DNA of 9,411 nucleotides from the NCBI GenBank assembly GCA_009785655.1, contig WQVW01000044.1:1-9411 (forward strand), given 5' to 3'. Of the stretch, positions 1 through 6,522 are shown one piece after another (position 1 is the stretch's first letter; every line of letters starts with the position of its first letter). The translations under genes and the position numbers were made by a program. The stretch comes from Oscillospiraceae bacterium. GTDB taxonomy: Bacteria > Bacillota > Clostridia > Oscillospirales > Oscillospiraceae. The notes under the pieces are model-generated. The model worked only from the letters and a program-made list of their open reading frames with translations. It made no database searches and had not been told where the DNA came from.

Positions 1-117
1 ATAAGCACCGACATCGCACCCGGCCGATTTTGCCGCGTACAGCAAGTACGATGAATCAACTCCGCCGGAAAACGCGACGGCGATGCGCGGATTGTCTGTA
101 AAAAAATCGGTCAACAT
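1..117 (-). CDS. larE: LarE-like PP-loop ATP pyrophosphatase, N-terminal fragment
   Basis: The first 39 codons of a gene that continues past the left edge. The start is ATG at 117-115, with a GGGAGAGG-type ribosome binding site about 5 bases upstream. The translation contains AVAFSGGVDSSYLLYAAK at residues 13-30. SGGVDSS is the PP-loop that binds ATP phosphates in N-type ATP pyrophosphatases. The wording VAFSGGVDSxxLL at the extreme N-terminus is typical of LarE, the sacrificial sulfur transferase that helps make the nickel-pincer cofactor of lactate racemase, and of clostridial LarE-like proteins of unknown substrate. Other PP-loop families (GuaA, MnmA, QueC, NadE) use different flanking residues. 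The gene lies 19 bases after the LtaS-like gene and is probably the third cistron of the glyQS operon. The superfamily is certain. LarE itself is inferred, because the Cys and cofactor regions lie outside the window. Confidence 0.65.
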   Translation of the reverse strand, partial: MLTDFFTDNPRIAVAFSGGVDSSYLLYAAKSAGCDVGAY

Positions 118-136
118 CTATACCTCTCCCAGAATG

Positions 137-1987
137 TTAATCATTAGAAAATCCTGATCCGACAAGCCTGTCGTATGTAATCAACTTCATGGCTCTGCTG
201 AGACTGCGTATATCGTCCGTCTCCTCCATTTGCAGGCGTATATTATGGAACGGGACACGGGCGTGATAATCTAACAACAGATTCATATACGGTGTTCTGT
301 GAAACCCGGTCATAAACGCGATTGCCGACATCAGATAGTATGTCGAAACGTGGTTGTCAGTGTTCTGCGGGAATATGCCGGGGTGAAGTGTTCTGTTCGC
401 GTAGATCACAAACGGCGTTGAATACATCACCATCCGTGCTTGCTGTGTGTGCAGCGCATCTGACTCTAACAGGCCGGATTGGATGAATGCTGCCAAACTG
501 CCGCCCAGATTTGGCAGATGGTCACCGAAAAACAGCATGACTGTCGGGCGTTCCCGATTATCTATGTAATCCACAAGTGCGCCCAGCATCCTATCCGCGT
601 CGTGCAATCCGTGCGTAAACGTTGTCACGGCGGATAATACTTCCGGATTCAAAGCGTCAGAACTGACTTCTATGCGGATATCAGCGGGATCCATCGGCGG
701 AAACGGCTGGTGATTTTGCATGGTTATCACGAACATGAACATCGGCTCGTCAGATCCATCGAGAAAATATTTCATCGGCGCTAATAGTGACATATCAGTG
801 GCGAATCCACGTATATACTCAAGCCCAAAGCGAGTTAACAGCTCTTCCTCGCCTAAAAATTCATTGAATCCCATCAGCGGATACGCCGTGTTGCGTTGAT
901 AAAATCTCTCATTATACGGATGCAGTGCGATGGTTCTGTATCCAAAATCGCGGTAATGCGACACATGCGTTGTCATGTCATGCCTGATAAATCCGTAAGG
1001 GATCGAACCGCCGGGGAGATGATCCGTAGTCAAACCGGTCAAAATATCAAATTCAGGCCGCACTGTCCCGCCGTTCAGGGCAGTGGTGTAGATCAAGCCG
1101 CTGTAAGCGTTGGGACGTTGTATAATCTCATCGAAATTCGGCAGCGGATTTTGGCTGAATTGCGCGTCTAGCATCCGCACGTCAAAAAAGCTTTCGCTGA
1201 GAACTACGATGACATCAAAATACTCCGCTGTTGCGGGTGTGTGGGTGAAGTCACGTAAAAGCGCGTCAATCGTTGCCCGGGAGTATTCGGGCGGACGCTC
1301 TATTCTCATGCTCAGCACATTGATGATAAACGCGCCCAAGAATCCGTTGGCTCTGTAATTGGAGCTTTGCAGCGCCGCATCGAATCTGCTCATGTTAAAT
1401 CTGTTCAATACCGCTTCAGAACGCGGCGGTGTGAAGAACAAAAACACAATAACACAAATTGTCCCGACAGCGGCCGGGATTCTGATTTTCCAGCCGAGCG
1501 GCAGTCGGGCGCGAAACAGCCACAACGCAAAAACCCAAAGCACAACAACGGCAACGCCGAGCCAAAAATACCCCGGAACATTGCCGCTGGCAAACGTGAT
1601 AAGACTATAGGGATTCCGCGCTAAAGCAATATCCCGCGGGAAAAAATTGTCACCGTTGGTCGCGACCTTCATATAATTTATGTACGCAAAAGCGATCGAG
1701 AAAAACCCGACAATCCCCGCCGCGATAAAAGCTTTTCGTGCAAACAGTAACGTAACGGCGAATATAACAATTATCGCAATCGCGCCGAATACTGCCGACA
1801 TGGGGTGCCGTTCTAAAAACGTCTCAACCCTGTGTAAGTCTCCGCCAAAGTTCATGTATTCCATGAGAAAAAGACAAAATAGCGGAAAAAAAGGCAAGCT
1901 AACTAATGCAAGAACCTTAAGAGCCTTGACATCCCGGACTTTGTTGAAATATGTCTTCACGTTGGACATTATGCGATTTTTGGACAA
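137..1987 (-). CDS. LtaS/MdoB-like membrane phosphoglycerol transferase (sulfatase fold)
   Basis: A 616-residue membrane enzyme of the LTA synthase family. These enzymes move glycerol phosphate from phosphatidylglycerol to a glycolipid or polymer on the outer face of the membrane. The N-terminal 185 residues hold about five hydrophobic segments (roughly 24-43, 63-83, 86-105, 138-158, 170-186). An extracellular sulfatase-fold domain covers about 255-585. Metal and catalytic residues known from LtaS can be placed: Glu265 in VVLSES, the nucleophile Thr308 in NGGTVRPEFD, and Asp489-His490 in FFGDHLPNLG, with His356 and His426 as likely ligands. The length fits LtaS-type proteins. The start is a TTG codon chosen from the ribosome binding site; the first ATG lies six codons in and is badly spaced. 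The gene is 27 bases downstream of glyQS and 19 bases upstream of the LarE-like gene. The precise polymer is not known: lipoteichoic acid and another glycerol-phosphate-decorated glycan are both possible. Confidence 0.9.
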   Translation of the reverse strand: MSKNRIMSNVKTYFNKVRDVKALKVLALVSLPFFPLFCLFLMEYMNFGGDLHRVETFLERHPMSAVFGAIAIIVIFAVTLLFARKAFIAAGIVGFFSIAFAYINYMKVATNGDNFFPRDIALARNPYSLITFASGNVPGYFWLGVAVVVLWVFALWLFRARLPLGWKIRIPAAVGTICVIVFLFFTPPRSEAVLNRFNMSRFDAALQSSNYRANGFLGAFIINVLSMRIERPPEYSRATIDALLRDFTHTPATAEYFDVIVVLSESFFDVRMLDAQFSQNPLPNFDEIIQRPNAYSGLIYTTALNGGTVRPEFDILTGLTTDHLPGGSIPYGFIRHDMTTHVSHYRDFGYRTIALHPYNERFYQRNTAYPLMGFNEFLGEEELLTRFGLEYIRGFATDMSLLAPMKYFLDGSDEPMFMFVITMQNHQPFPPMDPADIRIEVSSDALNPEVLSAVTTFTHGLHDADRMLGALVDYIDNRERPTVMLFFGDHLPNLGGSLAAFIQSGLLESDALHTQQARMVMYSTPFVIYANRTLHPGIFPQNTDNHVSTYYLMSAIAFMTGFHRTPYMNLLLDYHARVPFHNIRLQMEETDDIRSLSRAMKLITYDRLVGSGFSND

Positions 1988-1991
1988 TGAA

Positions 1992-1998
1992 CCCCTCC
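1992..1998 (-). promoter_or_regulatory. Ribosome binding site that fixes a TTG start
   Basis: Read on the minus strand, GGAGGGG sits with its GGAGG core 6 bases before TTG at 1987-1985. The first ATG in frame (1969-1967) would be about 24 bases from this core, too far. Spacing therefore favours TTG as the start of the LtaS-like gene, which may lower its translation relative to glyQS. Confidence 0.75.
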
Positions 1999-2014
1999 GT
2001 CAATCGTTGGTTAT

Positions 2015-3403
2015 CTAGTACTTCAGTTTATCTGCAAAGTAATCAACAAGCGTGTCTATCGGGACACGCTCCTGCGACATGGAATCCCGTTCGCGCACAG
2101 TGACGCAGCCATCGGTTTCAGAATCAAAATCATACGTCACGCAGAATGGGGTGCCGATTTCGTCTTGCCGGCGGTATCGCTTGCCGATTGAACCCGCATC
2201 GTCAAAATCGGCCATCATGTGTTTCCGCAGTGTTGTGTAAACTTCGTCCGCCTGGTCGGAGAGTTTTTTCGACAGCGGCAGCACGGCGCATTTAAACGGA
2301 GCCAATGCCGGGTGCAGCCGCAAGACCGTCCGCACATCGTTTTTCTCCGCGTCCACGACTTCTTCGTCATATGCGTCGATCAGAAACGCCAGCAGAACAC
2401 GGGTGACGCCTAAAGACGGCTCTATAACATACGGCAGATATTTTTCTCCCGTCTCCTGATCGAAATATTCCAGATTTTCGCCCGAATGGGTCTGATGCGC
2501 CGTGAGGTCGAAGTCAGTGCGTGACGCGACGCCCCACAGCTCATCCCAGCCAAACGGGAATAGAAATTCAAAATCTGATGTGGCGTTGGAGTAATGTGAC
2601 AGTTCCTCTTTCTCATGCGGGCGTATCTGCAAACTTTCTGCCCGCAGACCGAGACCGTACAGCCATTCCTGGCAGAAATTGACCCAGTAGTCGAACCACT
2701 CCATCTCGGTGCCGGGTTTGCAGAAAAATTCCAGCTCCATTTGCTCAAATTCACGTGTGCGGAAAATAAAGTTGCCGGGCGTAATCTCGTTGCGGAACGC
2801 CTTACCGGTCTGTGCCACGCCGAACGGGATTTTTTTCCGCGTCACACGCTGGACGTTTTTGAAGTTTGTAAAAATGCCCTGTGCGGTTTCCGGACGCATA
2901 TACACCTGTGCGGCGGTATCTTCAATGACGCCAAGGAATGTTTTCAGCATCAGGTTAAACTTACGTATATCGGTAAAATCAACCTTGTCGCAATTTGGGC
3001 AGGGGACTTGCTTGTCGTTTATAAACTCAGTCAACGCTTCGGTACTCATCACCCCGGCGTTTATGTTTTCATCAAACGCCTGAATAAGCTTATCGGCGCG
3101 ATGGCGTGTTTTGCAGCTTTTGCAATCAATCAGCGGATCATTGAACGTGGCGACATGTCCGGATGCCTCCCACACACGGGGGTTCATTAATATATCAGCG
3201 TCCAGGCCGACGTTGTACGGACTTTCCCGCACAAACTTCTGCCACCAGGCCTGTTTGATGTTATTCTTGAGTTCGACCCCCAACGGACCGTAATCCCACG
3301 AGTTGGCGAGTCCACCGTAAATTTCACTGCCAGCAAACACAAATCCACGCCCCTTGCATAAGGCGACTATCTTGTCCATCGTCTTTTCTCTATTATTCAT
3401 CAT
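2015..3403 (-). CDS. glyQS: Glycine--tRNA ligase, single-chain dimeric type
   Basis: Charges tRNA-Gly with glycine in the cytoplasm. The 462-residue protein is the one-subunit class II type found in many Bacillota, archaea and eukaryotes, not the alpha/beta type. Numbering from the chosen ATG: the N-terminal core has the family-typical AGSEIYGGLANSWDYGPLG around 24-42; four cysteines at 94, 97, 135 and 138 (CKSC, CPNC) look like a zinc site in the insertion; motif 2 is FRNEITPGNFIFRTREFEQ at about 203-221; motif 3 is EPSLGVTRVLLAF at about 328-340; the anticodon-binding domain covers about 355-462. An open frame extends six codons further to a TTG at 3421, but GGAGAG at 3416-3411 is 7 bases before ATG 3403, so I start there. 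A strong promoter lies directly upstream. I see no T-box leader, which many Bacillota synthetase genes have. First gene of an operon with the LtaS-like and LarE-like genes. Confidence 0.96.
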   Translation of the reverse strand: MMNNREKTMDKIVALCKGRGFVFAGSEIYGGLANSWDYGPLGVELKNNIKQAWWQKFVRESPYNVGLDADILMNPRVWEASGHVATFNDPLIDCKSCKTRHRADKLIQAFDENINAGVMSTEALTEFINDKQVPCPNCDKVDFTDIRKFNLMLKTFLGVIEDTAAQVYMRPETAQGIFTNFKNVQRVTRKKIPFGVAQTGKAFRNEITPGNFIFRTREFEQMELEFFCKPGTEMEWFDYWVNFCQEWLYGLGLRAESLQIRPHEKEELSHYSNATSDFEFLFPFGWDELWGVASRTDFDLTAHQTHSGENLEYFDQETGEKYLPYVIEPSLGVTRVLLAFLIDAYDEEVVDAEKNDVRTVLRLHPALAPFKCAVLPLSKKLSDQADEVYTTLRKHMMADFDDAGSIGKRYRRQDEIGTPFCVTYDFDSETDGCVTVRERDSMSQERVPIDTLVDYFADKLKY

Positions 3404-3444
3404 ATCTTCTCTCTCCAACAAACGGTAAATTCCATAATTGCATT

Positions 3445-3474
3445 ATTATATATTGAGAGCCGATGACTTGTCAA
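3445..3474 (-). promoter_or_regulatory. Consensus sigma-A promoter for the glyQS operon
   Basis: On the minus strand TTGACA (3474-3469) and TATAAT (3450-3445) both match the vegetative consensus exactly, with an 18-base spacer. The expected transcription start near 3438 gives a leader of about 35 bases, too short for a T-box. Confidence 0.85.
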
Positions 3475-3577
3475 TCATATCATTAGTCCGCGTGTGAGAA
3501 AAGTATTTGTAAGGGTGGGGAATGGTGTATGATCGTGCAGGGGACGCCCTTCTTAGGGTCTCGGCCGTGCTTCGTCC

Positions 3578-3614
3578 AAAAAAACTACAGGGCATAAATC
3601 TGCCCTGTAGTTTT
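3578..3614 (-). terminator. Intrinsic terminator of the GyrI-like gene
   Basis: A perfect 14-bp stem, AAAACTACAGGGCA paired with TGCCCTGTAGTTTT, encloses a 6-base loop (3595-3600). On the minus strand it is followed by an unbroken run of seven T (3584-3578). It lies about 60 bases after the stop codon of the GyrI-like gene and separates it from the glyQS promoter. The stem ends in four A-T pairs, so it could also act weakly on the other strand, where no gene needs it. Confidence 0.88.
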
Positions 3615-3674
3615 GAGTCGGCTGTTCAAAATTTTGATTGTTACGATCTGCGGGATCAACTTTCGCCGCATGGT

Positions 3675-4178
3675 TTATTTTACATAAAAGCAGATGTCAA
3701 TAATGACATTACCCTTCGCATCCGGCTCCGTGAAACGCGGGCAGACATAACGCTCAAAACACCAGTCGGTCACGATCTCAAAACCTTCTTTTTGAAGTCT
3801 TTCCGCGCATTTGCCTTCCAGCATAAATACATCTGCTTCTTTTCCATAAATCCAGCAGACGCCCAATTCGCTCTTTGGAAAATCAACGTACGCAAACCCG
3901 TCGGGGACAGGGGTTTCTTCTGGCGTAAAGACGCCGATCCAGTATTCAAAATTACCATTTTCTTCACGCATTAAGCCTATGGCTGCATTGCCATCTTCAT
4001 AGGTATCCGTGAGATTTCCGTTGGCCTGTTCCTCGATTAAATCAAACCAACCGTTGGCGTGCCACTCATCCCATTTTGCGCCGAAATGCCCGTCTACACG
4101 GTCATTATTCGTATATTTCTTACCGATAAATCGCATCGCCCCAACGCTTTGCCGATATGTGTTAACGATCAGTGCCAT
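3675..4178 (-). CDS. GyrI-like / AraC effector-binding-domain protein
   Basis: A stand-alone 167-residue effector-binding (SOUL/GyrI-like, BmrR-C-like) domain without a DNA-binding part. It is recognised by the C-terminal half: YWIGVFTPEETPVPDGF (79-95), the segment FPKSELGVCWIYGKE (100-114), then FERYVCPRF (141-149) and DICFYVK at the end. Members bind small hydrophobic or cationic molecules in a cleft; some act as gyrase inhibitors or toxin sponges, others have no known ligand. No signal peptide or membrane segment is seen, so it is presumably cytosolic. ATG 4178 is supported by AGAGGTG 8 bases upstream. The gene has its own perfect promoter and its own terminator, so it is a single-gene unit likely to be well expressed. 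Family assignment is good, but the ligand and cellular job are not known. Confidence 0.8.
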   Translation of the reverse strand: MALIVNTYRQSVGAMRFIGKKYTNNDRVDGHFGAKWDEWHANGWFDLIEEQANGNLTDTYEDGNAAIGLMREENGNFEYWIGVFTPEETPVPDGFAYVDFPKSELGVCWIYGKEADVFMLEGKCAERLQKEGFEIVTDWCFERYVCPRFTEPDAKGNVIIDICFYVK

Positions 4179-4213
4179 GGTTGGTTCACCTCTTTTAATC
4201 TTTAGTGATGTTA

Positions 4214-4242
4214 ATTATAGTGCATTTGGTTTGCTATGTCAA
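4214..4242 (-). promoter_or_regulatory. Perfect-consensus sigma-A promoter of the GyrI-like gene
   Basis: Minus strand TTGACA (4242-4237), a 17-base spacer and TATAAT (4219-4214): exact consensus hexamers at ideal spacing. The expected start near 4207 leaves a leader of about 29 bases that contains the AGAGGTG ribosome binding site. No operator-like repeat overlaps it. Confidence 0.88.
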
Positions 4243-4298
4243 ATTTTGCCTGCAGAATTTTTGCATTTTCAACGGATGACGGCGCACTGCGTGAGTAC

Positions 4299-4985
4299 TC
4301 ACTCTTCAAAACATTTGCGCAGTTTTCCCAGTGCTTTTTTTTCAATGCGGGAGACATATGAGCGGCTTATGTCGCATATTTCGGCCACTTCGCGTTGGGT
4401 CAGCGGTTTTTCGTTATTCAGGCCGTATCGCATGAAAATGATCTCGGCCTCGCGTTTTGTCAGTGCTTCGGACAGATATTGTTTCAGGCGGACTTTTGTC
4501 TCGTGGGCACTTAAATTTTCAAACATATCGTCAGGAGAGCTGATGATATCCATCAGGGATAGAGAGTTACCCTCTCTGTCCGTGTCAATTGAGTCGGATA
4601 AAGACAAGTCACCTGCTGTTTTTTTCAAACTACGAAAATGCATCAAAATCTCATTTTCTATACACCTGCTGGCATATGTCGCAAGCCGTACTTTTTTTTC
4701 GGGTTTGTATGTCGATATGCCTTTGATAAGTCCGATTGTGCCGATTGAGATCAAATCATCCTGATCGTGATTTTGTGTGTAATATTTTTTTATTATATGG
4801 GCGACAAGGCGCAAATTACGTTCAATCAGAATATTTCTAGCCTCCATGTCGCCTTGTATGTACAGCTGAATATAATGCTCTTCTTCATCTTTTGATAATG
4901 GCTTTGGGAAAGAACCGGTGCTATCGGACAGCCGCAGTAATAGATACGGACTTGATAACAACAGAGCCAGCGCGGCTTCAAGCAT
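4299..4985 (-). CDS. sigK: RNA polymerase sporulation sigma factor SigK (pro-form)
   Basis: Directs late mother-cell transcription during spore formation (coat and maturation genes). The 228-residue protein has the SigK layout. A hydrophobic N-terminus of about 20 residues (MLEAALALLLSSPYLLL) corresponds to the pro-sequence that SpoIVFB removes in Bacillus. Next comes FPKPLSKDEEEHY (26-38), then region 2 with RNLRLVAHIIKKYY (56-69), DLISIGTIGLIKGI (77-90) and ASRCIENEILMHF (105-117). Region 4 has the helix-turn-helix LTQREVAEICDISRSYVSRI (195-214). SigE of the same group is similar but has a longer N-terminus; the GTIGLIKGI and RCIENEILMH wording and FPKPLS point to SigK. The gene is in one piece, with no skin-type interruption. 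ATG 4985 has AAGGTGG 9 bases upstream. A mother-cell SigE-type promoter is expected, but I could not identify one with confidence. It ends 56 bases before the -35 element of the next gene, with no clear terminator. Confidence 0.93.
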   Translation of the reverse strand: MLEAALALLLSSPYLLLRLSDSTGSFPKPLSKDEEEHYIQLYIQGDMEARNILIERNLRLVAHIIKKYYTQNHDQDDLISIGTIGLIKGISTYKPEKKVRLATYASRCIENEILMHFRSLKKTAGDLSLSDSIDTDREGNSLSLMDIISSPDDMFENLSAHETKVRLKQYLSEALTKREAEIIFMRYGLNNEKPLTQREVAEICDISRSYVSRIEKKALGKLRKCFEE

Positions 4986-5223
4986 AAATTTATACCACCT
5001 TACTGTGTACTATTAGCGTTAGCTCTATTACTCTATTCAGCCGGGAGATGTCCTTATACAATAGTAAGGCCTGGCAGAAATATTTTTCCGTCAGGCTTGT
5101 TGGCGGCTATGAGTTATGATGCAAAATCGCAGGGCATGAAGTACTACACACCTAAGTAGATGTAAGAAAAAACACTAATAATGATGGGGCTGCACACGTT
5201 GGGAAAATCACGGAATAATGAGT
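4986..5223. other. Intergenic region upstream of sigK, no supported gene
   Basis: About 240 bases between sigK and the aminotransferase terminator. It should contain the sigK promoter. The nearest thing to a SigE-type pair on the minus strand is an AATATTT element near 5086-5079 with TATTGTAT at 5063-5056, about 15 bases apart. The -10 half matches poorly, so this is only a guess. Several frames are open on both strands. Examples are a plus-strand frame ending at TAG 5159 with ATG 5109 (MSYDAKSQGMKYYTPK), and a minus-strand frame ending at the sigK ribosome binding site, but none has a well-placed ribosome binding site. No RNA gene fold is obvious. Confidence 0.5.
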
Positions 5224-5252
5224 AAAACGGACACTTGTGAGGTGTCCGTTTT
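5224..5252 (-). terminator. Terminator hairpin of the aminotransferase gene
   Basis: A perfect 11-bp inverted repeat, AAAACGGACAC and GTGTCCGTTTT, around a 7-base loop (5235-5241), 17 bases past the aminotransferase stop codon. Only four T, belonging to the stem, follow on the minus strand, so termination efficiency is uncertain. The hairpin is symmetrical and could act in both directions. Confidence 0.75.
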
Positions 5253-5269
5253 GCAAACTGAGAATAAGT

Positions 5270-6430
5270 TTATTGTCCGTATGTCAGTAAAATAGAATCA
5301 ATAGCCTTTGTAATGCCTCTGATATGTGATTCCTCAATCGTAAGTGGCGGATAAAATCTCAACAGGTTTACAGCAGGAGTAACAGTAACTCCTACGATGT
5401 AGCCCATATCAAACAGCTCTTGATGAATCTTTTCTAAAGGCAAATTATCATTGCGCCAAAATTCCATGACATACATTAAGCCTATGCCACGAACTTCTTT
5501 GATACACTTGTGCTTTTCAAGTAATGATTTCAGTTCATTTTCAAGAATAAGCCCCATTTGCGCTGAACGCTCTATATAACCGTTGCTCTTAATAACATCT
5601 ATGACTTCATTTACCACAGCGCACCCCAAAGGGTCATCTTGATGTGATTGAGCATATCTAAAATCAGATTTTTCTGCTTTATCGGCAATGGATTTTGTTA
5701 ATGCAATAACACTCACAGGGTGGCCGTTTCCGATTCCCTTACCGAAAGAAACAATATCCGGGCTCATATCGTAATGTTCAAAGCCAAACCATTTTCCTGT
5801 TCTTCCTGTGCCGGTTGTAACTTCATCTACAACTATTATGCCAGCAAATTCTTTTATCTTTTGCTCTATGGCCTTAATTAACGCTTTGGGCGGCAGATTA
5901 ACTGTTCCAGAAGCATTGCCAGGCTCGAAAATAAAAGCTCCTATTTTATCAAAAGGTACATTTTTCAAAAATTCATCTGGATTCCCATTATAAGCAGACA
6001 AATCAAGGGGAAACCACTCTTCTTTGTTTCGGGTTGATGATATGCCGTAAGACGATAGGAAAAAGTTATTTATGTAAACAAAATAAGGTTTATCCATAAT
6101 TCTCTTTGCTAATTGCACCCCAAATTCAACGGCTTCACTACCCGAACTAAGAAAAACACATTTTCCGTCTGTGAAGTCAAGAATTTCAAGCACTTTTGCT
6201 GCCGCTTCGTCAACTATTTTTGAAGTGTATCTATATCCAACATGAGCAAGCGTATTCAATTGGTTAATTATTGCATTGTTTATCCGCGAGTTATTGTGTC
6301 CAAGCGAAAGACACCACACGCCTGCCTCAAAATCGACATATCTTTTGCCGTTTTCATCAACAACATAACAATTATCACTTGAAACGATATTAGGATTTAA
6401 CATTTTGTAGTTACAACTTAATGTATTCAT
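5270..6430 (-). CDS. Class III PLP-dependent aminotransferase
   Basis: A 386-residue fold-type I aminotransferase of the acetylornithine / GABA / DAPA group. It transfers an amino group between an amine-bearing substrate and a keto acid using pyridoxal phosphate. Visible features: VDFEAGVWCLSLGH (32-45), the cofactor phosphate site SSGSEAVEF (95-103), IIVVDEVTTGTGRTG (198-212) with Asp202 contacting the pyridine nitrogen, and VSFGKGIGNG (227-236) with Schiff-base Lys231. Where acetylornithine aminotransferase has a Thr-Gly-Gly-Asn-Pro loop, this protein reads QSHQDDPLGCAV (261-272), which argues against a standard ArgD. The length is close to ArgD but shorter than most omega-transaminases. 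ATG 6430 has AAGGAG 6 bases upstream. It stands alone between ricT and sigK, with no biosynthetic partner nearby, and is AT-rich compared with ricT. The substrate cannot be predicted, and it may be horizontally acquired. Confidence 0.9.
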   Translation of the reverse strand: MNTLSCNYKMLNPNIVSSDNCYVVDENGKRYVDFEAGVWCLSLGHNNSRINNAIINQLNTLAHVGYRYTSKIVDEAAAKVLEILDFTDGKCVFLSSGSEAVEFGVQLAKRIMDKPYFVYINNFFLSSYGISSTRNKEEWFPLDLSAYNGNPDEFLKNVPFDKIGAFIFEPGNASGTVNLPPKALIKAIEQKIKEFAGIIVVDEVTTGTGRTGKWFGFEHYDMSPDIVSFGKGIGNGHPVSVIALTKSIADKAEKSDFRYAQSHQDDPLGCAVVNEVIDVIKSNGYIERSAQMGLILENELKSLLEKHKCIKEVRGIGLMYVMEFWRNDNLPLEKIHQELFDMGYIVGVTVTPAVNLLRFYPPLTIEESHIRGITKAIDSILLTYGQ

Positions 6431-6448
6431 GTTTCGCTCCTTTTGCTG

Positions 6449-6491
6449 AAAACATCGCTAGATAGCACAGGTGCAAATATAACGATGTTTT
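6449..6491. repeat. 43-base nested inverted repeat between ricT and the aminotransferase
   Basis: Outer arms AAAACATCG (6449-6457) and CGATGTTTT (6483-6491) are perfect 9-bp complements. At the centre GCAC-AG-GTGC (6465-6474) forms a second small dyad, giving a nearly symmetrical 9-7-4-2-4-8-9 layout. It ends about 10 bases upstream of the aminotransferase ribosome binding site. It may be a weak terminator for holB-ricT, an attenuator or start-access hairpin, or an operator with two half-sites. I see no good sigma-A promoter in the 92-base gap. Confidence 0.7.
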
Positions 6492-6522
6492 GTCTTTAGT
6501 CCCGCGGCAGAGCCCACTTTGT

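Noticed and set aside
2615..3190. Long plus-strand open frame of about 190 codons inside glyQS
   Set aside because: Antisense shadow of a certain gene. The translation shows no family features and it lacks start signals.
3404..3480. T-box riboswitch before glyQS
   Set aside because: The promoter lies only about 40 bases from the start codon, and no specifier or antiterminator stem is visible.
4009..4764. Plus-strand open frame of about 250 codons across sigK and the GyrI-like gene
   Set aside because: It spans two well-supported genes and their promoter on the opposite strand, so it is a composition shadow.
5048..5113. Plus-strand ORF beginning ATG 5048 directly after GGGAG
   Set aside because: The GGGAG abuts the ATG with no spacing, so it cannot act as its ribosome binding site, and the product would be only 21 residues.
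5109..5159. Plus-strand micro-ORF of 16 codons (MSYDAKSQGMKYYTPK) upstream of sigK
   Set aside because: No ribosome binding site or promoter precedes it, and the frame stays open far upstream without a start, as do other frames here. Kept only as part of the leader finding.
4986..5223. Remnant of a skin-type element or recombinase next to sigK
   Set aside because: No serine recombinase motif, no att-like direct repeats, and the sigK reading frame is complete.
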